Positions 57,433 through 64,000 of a stretch of DNA of 64,000 nucleotides are shown here, piece after piece. This DNA comes from Streptomyces maremycinicus (GTDB lineage Bacteria; Actinomycetota; Actinomycetes; Streptomycetales; Streptomycetaceae). Location: contig NZ_BBYG01000021.1 in NCBI RefSeq assembly GCF_001184025.1, forward strand, positions 124,001 through 188,000, read 5' to 3'. The notes beneath the pieces are model-generated. The model was not told the origin of the DNA, did no database searches, and saw only the letters and a list, made by a program, of their open reading frames with translations. How positions within the stretch are numbered: position 1 is the stretch's first letter; each line of letters starts with the position of its first letter. Position numbers and translations under genes: made by a program.

Positions 57433-58354
57433 GGGAGTGGGCGTGCCCGTGGTGGCCGTGGTGCCCGTGGTGGTGGCCCTCGTCGTCGTCCGGGTGGAAG
57501 TGCGGCTGCTGCGGCGCCCCCACCTTGTCCTCGAAGCCCGGCAGCGCGATCCGGTACACGCACGAGTCGCAGTTCATCCGCAGGTCGCCCTTGACGGCCT
57601 CCTCGTACCGCTCCATCACCAGGTCGAGCAGCTCCGGCTCGGGACCGATGACGTCCGCCGACCGCACGTCCACCTCCGGGTGCGCGGCCGCCCAGCCCTC
57701 GGTCTGCTGCCGTACCCGCTCCGGCAGGATGCCGGTGAACAGGAAGTAGGGGAGCACGACGATCCGCTTCGCCCCCAGCCGTACGCACCGGTCGAGGCCG
57801 CTCGGCACGTCCGGCGCGGCCAGCGACACGAACGCGGTCTCCACGCCCGCGTACCCGCGGCCCTCCCACAGCAGCCGCGCCGCCTTGTACACCTCGGCGT
57901 TGGCGTCCGGGTCCGTCGACCCGCGCCCGACCAGCAGGACGGTCACGTCGGCCAGGTCCTCGGGGGTGCGCCCCACGGTGCCCAGCGCCTCGTCGAGGCG
58001 CCGCTCCAGCACGTTCAGCAGCGCCGGGTGCGGACCCAGCGGCCGCCCGTACGTGTAGGAGATCCCCGGGTGGCGCTCCTTCTCGCGGGAGAGCGCCGCG
58101 GGGATGTCGCCCTTGGCGTGCCCGGCGGACACCAGCATCAGCGGAACGGCGGCGAACCGCCGTACGCCTCGCTCCACCAGCTCCGTCACCGCGTCGCCCA
58201 GCGGCGGCGGGGACAGCTCGATGAAGCCGCCCGCTACGGGCAGTTCGGGGTGGCGGCGGCCCAACTCCCGTACGAAGTCGCGGAACGCCTCGGCTCCGGC
58301 CTCGTCCCGGGTGCCATGGCCGGCGATGAGCAGGGCGGGCGGCGGGGTGGTCAC
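57422..58354 (-). CDS. cbiX: Cobalt chelatase/sirohydrochlorin chelatase CbiX, long form with His-rich tail
   Basis: A 310-residue protein with two CbiX-type halves: the first has the metal-site histidine in LIAGHGTRDEAG and LVSAGHAKGD, the second begins LLVGRGSTDPDANAEV and includes VLPYFLFTGILPERV. It inserts cobalt into the early corrin precursor. CDSCVYRIALPG follows, and the C-terminus is a run of histidines (HHHGHHGHHGHAHSHAH) that would bind cobalt or nickel. GTG start overlaps the cobH stop (GTGA). The duplication within one chain is unusual compared with short archaeal CbiX. Confidence 0.88.
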   Translation of the reverse strand: MTTPPPALLIAGHGTRDEAGAEAFRDFVRELGRRHPELPVAGGFIELSPPPLGDAVTELVERGVRRFAAVPLMLVSAGHAKGDIPAALSREKERHPGISYTYGRPLGPHPALLNVLERRLDEALGTVGRTPEDLADVTVLLVGRGSTDPDANAEVYKAARLLWEGRGYAGVETAFVSLAAPDVPSGLDRCVRLGAKRIVVLPYFLFTGILPERVRQQTEGWAAAHPEVDVRSADVIGPEPELLDLVMERYEEAVKGDLRMNCDSCVYRIALPGFEDKVGAPQQPHFHPDDDEGHHHGHHGHHGHAHSHAH

Positions 58355-58953
58355 TGTTTCTCCTCGAAGGGCGATGCGGGGGTCGAAAGGGGGGTGTACA
58401 GCAGGGCGTTGAGCGCGGCGGAGGCGACCGCCGACCCGCCCTTCTCGGACACGTTGCTCACGGCGGGCAGCCCGCTCTCGCGGAGCGCGGCCTTGGACTC
58501 GACCGCGCCGACGAAACCGACGGGCAGACCGATGACGAGCACCGGGGCGGCGTCCAGGGTGAGCAGTTCCTCCAGCGCGGTCGGCGCGTTGCCGATCACC
58601 CAGAGGGCTCCCGGGCCGACCTGCTCGTACGCGAGTCGTATCGCGTGCGCCGAACGGGTCAGCCCCGGCCCGGGCTCGGCGTCCCTGAGCCGGCAGACGG
58701 TGTCGCGGCGGGTGATCCCGGCCGCCACCATCTCCACGTCCACGACGACGGGCGCTCCGGCGTGCAGCGCGGCGTGCGCCTTCGCCAACTCGTCCTCGTC
58801 CATGACGAGATCGCTCGCGTACTCCAGGTCGGCGGCGGAGTGGACGACCCGCTCCACCACCGCCCGGGTCAGCGGCGGGAAGTGCGAGGTGTCCAGGCGG
58901 GCACGCAACCGCCGGTAGGACTCCTCCTCGATCGGATGGACCACACGGTTCAC
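58351..58953 (-). CDS. cobH: Precorrin-8X methylmutase
   Basis: A 200-residue CobH/CbiC enzyme moving the C-11 methyl to C-12 to make hydrogenobyrinate. Catalytic His38 lies in ERVVHSAADLEYASDLV; GNAPTALEELL and GLPVGFVGAVESKAAL are further signatures. GTG at 58953 overlaps the CbiG-CobJ stop (GTGA), and its own stop overlaps the cbiX GTG, so the three are translated in series. Confidence 0.92.
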   Translation of the reverse strand: MNRVVHPIEEESYRRLRARLDTSHFPPLTRAVVERVVHSAADLEYASDLVMDEDELAKAHAALHAGAPVVVDVEMVAAGITRRDTVCRLRDAEPGPGLTRSAHAIRLAYEQVGPGALWVIGNAPTALEELLTLDAAPVLVIGLPVGFVGAVESKAALRESGLPAVSNVSEKGGSAVASAALNALLYTPLSTPASPFEEKQ

Positions 58954-60677
58954 AGGGCGCCCTCCCGGGAGTCTTCCCGCGAGCCTTCCGGGGAGTTCTC
59001 CTGCCAGCGGTAGCCGCGGGGCGTCACCATGCGCCCCGCGATGTTCCGGGTCGCCGTGTTGCCCACGGTCACGACCGTCATCATGTCGACCCAGGCCGGG
59101 TCGAGTTCCGTGAGCGTCGTCAGCCGCGCGGTGCCGTCCGGGCGCGAGGCGTTGCGCACGACACCCACCGGCGTCGTCGGCTCCCGGTGTTCGGCGAGGA
59201 TCGAGAGCGCCTTGGGGAGCTGCCAGTCGCGGCCCCGGGAACGGGGGTTGTAGAAGGTGACGACGATGTCCGCCTCGGCGGCCGCCCGCACCCGCCGCTC
59301 GATGACCTCCCACGGCGTGTGCAGATCGGACAGGCTGATCGACACATGGTCGTGGCCCAGCGGGGCGCCGAGGATCGCACCGGCCGCGAGCGCGGCGGTC
59401 ACCCCCGGCACCCCGACCACGTCGATGTCGTCGGACGCCTCGGCGAGCGCAGGGGAGGCCATCGCGTACACGCCCGCGTCCCCGCTGCCGATCAGCGCGA
59501 CGCTCCGCCCGCGCCGGGCCTGCGCCACGGCGGTCCGGGCCCGCTCCTCCTCGGCGCCGAGCCCCGACTGAAGGATCCGGGTGCCGGGCCGCAGCAGGTC
59601 GCGGATCTGGTCGACGTACTGGTCGAGGCCGACGAGCACCGAGGCCCGCTCCAGCTCCGCCTTCGCGCGCGGCGTCAGCAGGTCCCGCGCGCCGGGCCCG
59701 AGCCCGACGACCGCCAGCCGTCCGCGCCCGGGCCGCCGTACGACGGCACAGGTGGCCATCGCGGGCCGCCCGTCCGCGCGCTCCGACTTCCGCTTGGGGA
59801 CGAGGAGTCCGCCCCCGCCGATCAGCGCCGCGGCCTCCGCCACGGACGGCGTGCCGACGGCGGCGAGCGGGGCGTCGGACGGGTTCGGCACCTCGACGCC
59901 CGCCAGCTCCTCGGCGGAGTACGTCACCACGGGCACGCCGAGCCGCCGGGCGGCCTCCACGATGCCCGGCTCGGCCGCCTTGGCGTCCACGGTGGCGAGC
60001 TCGGCGAGACTGCGGACGGACAGCCCCGCCTCCCGCAGCACACCCTCGACCAGGTCGAACACCTCGTCGGCCGGGGCGCCCCTGGACGCGCCGACCCCGA
60101 CGACCAGGGACGGCGGCCGCAGCAGCACCTCCCCGGAGGCGGGCTCGACCGCGCGGTCCGTCAGCCGCACGGTGTACGCCCCCCGCTCCGCGAACGGCAC
60201 CGGCGGCAGCGGCCACGCCACCTCGGCGGCCAGCGCGACCGGCTCGCCGTCCAGCAGGGCCCGCGTCACGCCGGCCACATCGCCCTCCACGGGGAGGCCG
60301 AGCGTGTCGAGGCCGGGGATGCCGACGGCGTCCGTGGCCGTGGTCACCACGGGCTGCGCACCCAGCAACTCACCGACGGCCAGGGCGAGTTCGTTGGCGC
60401 CGCCGGCGTGCCCGCCGACCACCGGGACGGCGAACCGCCCGGCCTCGTCCACGCACACCACACCCGGGTCGGACGTCTTGTCGGACAGCAGGGGCGCGAC
60501 CAGCCGGACGACCGCCCCGGTCGCCAGGAAGCACACCAGCTGCTCGCACTCGGCGAACGCCCGCCGGACGGCGTCCCCGACCGGGCCGTCGTACACGCGG
60601 GTGCGGTCCGGCCAGGCCGCGGCCAGCCGGTCGCGCGCCGCCGCCCCGGCCGCGGTGGCGGAAATGAGGCCGATCAC
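58950..60677 (-). CDS. cobJ: CbiG-CobJ fusion: cobalt-precorrin ring-contraction protein
   Basis: A 575-residue fusion. Residues about 1-330 are CbiG (VIGLISATAAG at the start, CFLATGAVVRLVAPLL, VVGGHAGGANELA, LVVGVGASRGAPADEV, TVDAKAAEPG), which opens the delta-lactone in the anaerobic route. From about 335 is a CobJ/CbiH C17-methyltransferase (LAVVGLGPGARDLLTP, GLDQYVDQI, IGSGDAGVYAMASPA, VTFYNPRSRGR). It starts at GTG 60677, overlapping the cobL stop. The presence of CbiG favours cobalt-early chemistry, in line with cbiX in the same operon. Confidence 0.9.
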   Translation of the reverse strand: MIGLISATAAGAAARDRLAAAWPDRTRVYDGPVGDAVRRAFAECEQLVCFLATGAVVRLVAPLLSDKTSDPGVVCVDEAGRFAVPVVGGHAGGANELALAVGELLGAQPVVTTATDAVGIPGLDTLGLPVEGDVAGVTRALLDGEPVALAAEVAWPLPPVPFAERGAYTVRLTDRAVEPASGEVLLRPPSLVVGVGASRGAPADEVFDLVEGVLREAGLSVRSLAELATVDAKAAEPGIVEAARRLGVPVVTYSAEELAGVEVPNPSDAPLAAVGTPSVAEAAALIGGGGLLVPKRKSERADGRPAMATCAVVRRPGRGRLAVVGLGPGARDLLTPRAKAELERASVLVGLDQYVDQIRDLLRPGTRILQSGLGAEEERARTAVAQARRGRSVALIGSGDAGVYAMASPALAEASDDIDVVGVPGVTAALAAGAILGAPLGHDHVSISLSDLHTPWEVIERRVRAAAEADIVVTFYNPRSRGRDWQLPKALSILAEHREPTTPVGVVRNASRPDGTARLTTLTELDPAWVDMMTVVTVGNTATRNIAGRMVTPRGYRWQENSPEGSREDSREGAL

Positions 60678-61939
60678 AGGGCTACTCCTTCTCGATGGAC
60701 AGGGTGCGCGCCGACGGCGTCCGTGACACCCCACAGCAGGAAAACGGGATTGGTCGCGGCCAGCCGGGACACGTCACCCGGCAGCGGCGCGAGCCGGGAG
60801 GAGTGCAGCAGCACACCGTCGCAGGCGAACCCGGCCCCGCCGAGTGCGGCGCGCACCGCCGGGACCCGGTCCAGCGCGGCCATCGCCACCACCACGCTCC
60901 GCCGGGCCCGTCGCGCGCACGCGGCGACGATGCCGGGCAGCTCACGCCCGCCGCCGCCGACGAACACCGCGTCGGGATCGTCGAGGCCGGCCAGCGCGTC
61001 GGGCGCGCCGCCGTGCACCACGTGCACGTCGACGCCGTGCGCCTCGGCGTTGGCGCGGATCCGGGCGACCCCGTCCGCCGCCTTCTCCACGGCGCTGACG
61101 GCGGCGCCGAGCCGGGCGCACTCCACGGCCACGGACCCCGATCCGGAGCCCACGTCCCAGACCAGGTCGCCGGGGCGCGGCCCGAGCCGGGCCAGTGCCA
61201 GCGCCCGTACCTCGAACTTGGTGATCATCGAGTCGCGGTGGGCGAAGGCGCCCTCCTCCAGCGCCCACCCGGCGGGCCGGACCCCGGACCCGGCGAGCGT
61301 GCGTACCGGGCCGAGCGTCCGCGCCTCGTCCAGGCAGAGCACGACGCTCACCGCCGTGCCCCAGTCGCGTCCGGCGGCCTCGGCGGGGGAGACGCGCTCC
61401 ACCCGCTCGCCCGCCGGGTCGCCCAGCGCGCGGGCCACGACGAGCACCCGGTCGGGCGCGCCGCGCGCGAGCGCGGCGCCCAGCTCGGCGGGCCCGGCAC
61501 CCGGCCCGGTCAGGACGGCGACCTTCGGGTGCGCCCGGCAGACGTTGACGGCCGTGCGCGGATCGCGCCCGTGCGCGCTCACGACGACGGCGTCGTCCCA
61601 GGTCAGGCCGAGCCGTGCGAAGGCGGTGGCCACGGAGGAGACACCGGGCCGTACGTCCAGCCGCTCCGGCCCGAACCGCTCGGCCAGCGCCCGCACGATC
61701 CCGAAGAACCCGGGGTCGCCGGAGGCCAGCACCACCACGCGCCGGCCCTTCCCGACGTACTCCGCCACGGCGTCCAGGGCCGGCGCGAGCGGGCCGAGCA
61801 CGATCCGCTCGGCCGACGCGGGCAGTTCCGCGGCCTCCAGGTGCCGTCGTCCGCCCACGACGAGCCCGGCGCCGGCGAGGACCTCCCCGCCGGACGCCGT
61901 CCCGGTACCCGTACCGACGACGGTGATCAGCCCTCTCAC
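60674..61939 (-). CDS. cobL: Precorrin-6Y C5,15-methyltransferase, decarboxylating (CbiE-CbiT)
   Basis: A 421-residue two-domain methyltransferase. CbiE part about 1-200 (ITVVGTGTG..., VVVLASGDPGFFGIVRALAE, RPGVSSVATAFARLG), CbiT part about 225-400 (ALALARLGPRPGDLVWDVGSGSGSVAVECARLG, ALDRVPAVRAAL). It methylates C-5 and C-15 and removes the C-12 acetate carboxyl. The GTG start overlaps the cobM stop (GTGA). Confidence 0.92.
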   Translation of the reverse strand: MRGLITVVGTGTGTASGGEVLAGAGLVVGGRRHLEAAELPASAERIVLGPLAPALDAVAEYVGKGRRVVVLASGDPGFFGIVRALAERFGPERLDVRPGVSSVATAFARLGLTWDDAVVVSAHGRDPRTAVNVCRAHPKVAVLTGPGAGPAELGAALARGAPDRVLVVARALGDPAGERVERVSPAEAAGRDWGTAVSVVLCLDEARTLGPVRTLAGSGVRPAGWALEEGAFAHRDSMITKFEVRALALARLGPRPGDLVWDVGSGSGSVAVECARLGAAVSAVEKAADGVARIRANAEAHGVDVHVVHGGAPDALAGLDDPDAVFVGGGGRELPGIVAACARRARRSVVVAMAALDRVPAVRAALGGAGFACDGVLLHSSRLAPLPGDVSRLAATNPVFLLWGVTDAVGAHPVHREGVAL

Positions 61940-62754
61940 GTACTGGCACCCCGTGTCCGCAGCGCCCGGCGGGCCTCCGGGTCGGCCTTGCGATAGCCGT
62001 GGAAGTGACCGGGGTGGTAGAGGTGCGAGCGGGTGCCGTGCGCGTCGAGGGCGGGGCCGACCAGGAAGAGGGTGTGCTTCCAGAGCTTGTGCTCCTTGAC
62101 GGTCTCCTCCAGCGTCTCGATCGTGCACTTCACGACCAGCTCCTCCGGCCAGGTCGCCTGGTAGGCGACGACCACCGGGGTGGCGGTCGGGTAGCCGCCC
62201 TCCAGCAGCTCCCGCACCAGCTGACCGCTGCGCGCCGCCGACAGGAAGATCGCCATGGTCGTGCCGTGCTTGGCGAACTCCCGCACCTCCTCGCCGGGCG
62301 GCATCGGCGTCTTGCCACCGCCGAGCCGGGTGAGGACGACCGACTGCGCGACCTCGGGGATCGTCAGCTCGCGCCGGGCGAGCGCGGCGACGGCCGAGAA
62401 GGAGGACACCCCGGGCACGATCTCCGTCCCGACGCCGATCTCCTCGCACCGGTCGAGCTGCTCCTGGGTACCGCCCCAGAGCGCGGGGTCGCCGGAGTGG
62501 ATGCGGGCGACCCTCAGCCCCTCCCGGCGGGCCCGCTCGTAGACCGCGACGACGTCCTCCAGGGACATGGTCGCCGAGTCGAGGATCTCCGCGCCCTCGC
62601 GCGCGTGTTCGAGGACCTCCGCCTGGACCAGGCTCGCGGCCCAGATCACCACGTCGGCGTCGGCGATGGCACGCGCGGCACGGAACGTCAGCAGGTCGGC
62701 GGCGCCGGGGCCGGCACCGACGAAGGTCACCTTGCCGGTGGGGGCATCGGCCAT
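61936..62754 (-). CDS. cobM: Precorrin-4 C11-methyltransferase
   Basis: A 272-residue CobM/CbiF enzyme. Clear motifs: VTFVGAGPGAADLLTFRAAR, IWAASLVQAEVL, RIHSGDPALWGGTQEQL, EIVPGVSSFSAVAALA, LTRLGGGKTPMP. It adds the C-11 methyl group using S-adenosylmethionine. ATG at 62754 is chosen because GAGAGG lies 10 bases before it; an ATG six codons upstream lacks a site. It is the first gene of the leftward six-gene cobalamin operon, 99 bases from the divergent ZIP gene. No cobalamin riboswitch was recognised in that short gap. Confidence 0.92.
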   Translation of the reverse strand: MADAPTGKVTFVGAGPGAADLLTFRAARAIADADVVIWAASLVQAEVLEHAREGAEILDSATMSLEDVVAVYERARREGLRVARIHSGDPALWGGTQEQLDRCEEIGVGTEIVPGVSSFSAVAALARRELTIPEVAQSVVLTRLGGGKTPMPPGEEVREFAKHGTTMAIFLSAARSGQLVRELLEGGYPTATPVVVAYQATWPEELVVKCTIETLEETVKEHKLWKHTLFLVGPALDAHGTRSHLYHPGHFHGYRKADPEARRALRTRGAST

Positions 62755-62853
62755 GGGTTCGGGTCCTCTCATAGCGGTTCTTGTCCGTGTTTTCCGGTGT
62801 CAGCGGGCGGCGTGGATGTGCGCGACCGGGGGTTGATCGGATAGCAAGGGCCT

Positions 62854-63582
62854 ATGGCGGTCTTCGTCGCGCTCGGCGCGTTCCTGATGACGCTGGCCGG
62901 CGGTTGGACGGCGCAGCGCGTGACCGACCGCCGCCATCTGGTGCTGGGCCTGGCCGGCGGCCTGATGCTGGGCGTCGTCGGCCTGGATCTGCTGCCGGAG
63001 GCCCTGGAGGCGGCGGGCACGGAGGTGTTCGGCGTCCCGGCCGCGCTGCTGCTCTTCGTGGCGGGCTTCCTGCTGGCCCATCTGGTCGAACGACTGCTGG
63101 CGGTGCGGCAGGCCGCGCACGGCGCGGAGGAGCACGACGGCCGGGCCCCCGAGGTCGGCCTGACGGCGGCCGCGGCGATGGTCGGCCACAGCGCCATGGA
63201 CGGCGTGGCGATCGGCGCGGCCTTCCAGGTGGGCGGCGGCATGGGCATCGCCGTCGCCCTGGCGGTCATCGCCCACGACTTCGCGGACGGCTTCAACACG
63301 TACACGATCACGAGCCTGTACGGGAACGACCGCCGCAAGGCCCTGGCCATGCTGTTCGCGGACGCGGCGGCACCGGTCGTCGGCGCGGCCTCGACGTCCT
63401 TCGTCACCATCCCCGAGCAGCTCCTCGGCGCCTACCTGGGCTTCTTCGGCGGTGCGCTGCTCTATCTGGCGGCCGCCGAGATCCTTCCCGAGGCGCACCA
63501 CGAACACCCCGCCCGCTCGACCGTGCTGTGCACGATCGCGGGCGCGGCCTTCATCTGGCTGGTGGTGGGCCTGGCCTCGTGA
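62854..63582 (+). CDS. ZIP-family divalent metal transporter
   Basis: A 242-residue membrane protein with about eight hydrophobic segments. The two metal-site helices are visible: VGHSAMDGVAIGAAF (HSxxDG) and IAHDFADGFNTYTI (HDxxDG), with a His/Glu-rich loop HGAEEHDGRAPE and C-terminal EAHHEHP. ZIP proteins import zinc, iron or other divalent ions. It is set between the cobalamin operon and cobI, divergent from the former, so cobalt supply is an attractive but unproven role. Confidence 0.85.
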   Translation: MAVFVALGAFLMTLAGGWTAQRVTDRRHLVLGLAGGLMLGVVGLDLLPEALEAAGTEVFGVPAALLLFVAGFLLAHLVERLLAVRQAAHGAEEHDGRAPEVGLTAAAAMVGHSAMDGVAIGAAFQVGGGMGIAVALAVIAHDFADGFNTYTITSLYGNDRRKALAMLFADAAAPVVGAASTSFVTIPEQLLGAYLGFFGGALLYLAAAEILPEAHHEHPARSTVLCTIAGAAFIWLVVGLAS

Positions 63583-63599
63583 CCCGGCGGCGGACGCAC

Positions 63600-64000
63600 T
63601 CACAGCTTGCCGCCCCGGCCGCCCTCGCGCCGAGCGGGCGCGATGAGCGTGGAGAGATAGGGCAGCGGCTCGCCGTCCAGCTCCCCGGCGGGCCGGACGG
63701 ACTCCTCCGGGAGACCGAGCGCCGACCCCCACACGGCGTCCCCGATCCGCCCGGTCTCCCGCAGCGCCTCGGCGACCTCGGCGGCCTGCCGTCCGAACTT
63801 GTAGGCCACGACGGTCCCCGGACCCGCGAGCGCGTCCTTCAGTACGGCCGAGCCCGCGGTCACCGGCACCAGCGTCAACGGTTCGGTGCCCTCGGTCAGC
63901 ACGGCGCCCGACCGCGCCGCGAGATCCTGCATGGCGGTGATCCCCGGAACGGTCTCGATCACCACGCCCGGCACCGACTCCACGATGGTCTGCGCGAGAT
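63600..64000 (-). CDS. cobI: Precorrin-2 C20-methyltransferase, C-terminal part
   Basis: The last about 133 residues of a leftward gene that continues past the window; the frame is open to base 64000. Seen are LAQTIVESVPGVVIETVPGI, TAMQDLAARSGAVLTEGTEP, LTLVPVTAG and TVVAYKFGRQAAEV, matching the C-terminal half of CobI/CbiL, which methylates C-20 of the corrin precursor. It belongs to the same pathway as the operon to its left but is separated from it by the convergent ZIP gene, whose stop is only 17 bases away. Confidence 0.9.
   Translation of the reverse strand, partial: LAQTIVESVPGVVIETVPGITAMQDLAARSGAVLTEGTEPLTLVPVTAGSAVLKDALAGPGTVVAYKFGRQAAEVAEALRETGRIGDAVWGSALGLPEESVRPAGELDGEPLPYLSTLIAPARREGGRGGKL

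Noticed and set aside
59187..62099. A 970-codon plus-strand open frame across the cobalamin operon
   Set aside because: Antisense to cobL and cbiG-cobJ, whose catalytic motifs are unmistakable; the frame is Ser/Thr/Arg low complexity.
62755..62853. Cobalamin riboswitch before cobM
   Set aside because: The gap is only 99 bases, too short for the known fold, and no B12-box-like sequence was seen.
1..64000. Insertion sequences, integrases or attachment sites
   Set aside because: No transposase or integrase motif, terminal inverted repeats or tRNA-associated duplication was found on reading both strands.

Overview
The window is very GC-rich chromosomal DNA with strong G/C bias at third codon positions, frequent GTG starts, stop/start overlaps of the ATGA or GTGA kind, lipoprotein and Tat export signals, an LAxTG-type wall-sorting motif and a complete ectoine/hydroxyectoine locus. 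All of this points to a Streptomyces or close relative. No tRNA, rRNA, insertion sequence, phage gene or CRISPR array was recognised. Functions below rest on reading motifs and family resemblance; no database search was run.

Layout. 1-4.3 kb: the end of an ACC deaminase gene, a DHA2 drug exporter divergent from its TetR regulator, and a double TerD protein. 4.4-9.3 kb: a leftward polyol/sugar operon (DeoR regulator, binding lipoprotein, two permeases, zinc dehydrogenase). 9.6-12.8 kb: divergent uronate genes (uronate dehydrogenase; 5-dehydro-4-deoxyglucarate dehydratase plus an unrecognised partner). 12.7-15.8 kb: an MFS transporter, a DinB-like protein and a metallo-hydrolase. 15.9-33.8 kb: a long rightward pectin-utilisation locus. 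It holds a GntR regulator, a DapA-family lyase, an IlvD/Edd sugar-acid dehydratase, two ABC permeases, a Gfo/Idh/MocA dehydrogenase, a DUF6807 protein, a GH43 glycosidase and a binding lipoprotein, then secreted rhamnogalacturonan acetylesterase, PL1 lyase, two pectinesterases, an esterase and a PL9 lyase. 34-45.8 kb: housekeeping and accessory genes (HAD phosphatase, ECF sigma with membrane partner, purine permease, penicillin-binding protein, acetyltransferases), plus an IclR regulator divergent from alpha-ketoglutarate-semialdehyde dehydrogenase. 45.9-49.1 kb: ectABCD. 49.4-55.1 kb: DinB protein, class V aminotransferase, a polar amino-acid ABC transporter and an amidohydrolase. 55.3-64 kb: a surface-anchored protein and a leftward cobalamin operon (cobM, cobL, cbiG-cobJ, cobH, cbiX, cobC), with a ZIP metal transporter and the end of cobI beside it.

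How the parts fit. Secreted esterases and lyases deconstruct pectin. ABC importers that carry no ATPase of their own (probably served by a shared MsiK-type ATPase encoded elsewhere) take up fragments, and cytoplasmic enzymes oxidise the sugars. Two oxidative branches appear to meet at alpha-ketoglutarate semialdehyde: galacturonate through Udh and KdgD, and a second sugar, plausibly L-arabinose, through Gfo/Idh, IlvD and DapA proteins. The semialdehyde dehydrogenase 30 kb away finishes the route to 2-oxoglutarate. A GTTCA-N6-TGGAC-like dyad occurs in the udh/kdgD intergenic region and again between the IclR gene and the semialdehyde dehydrogenase, which suggests one regulon joining the distant pieces.

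Another recurrent pattern is short tandem duplication: four genes (ending at 14807, 27678, 45827 and 50221) have a direct duplication that spans or abuts their stop codon.
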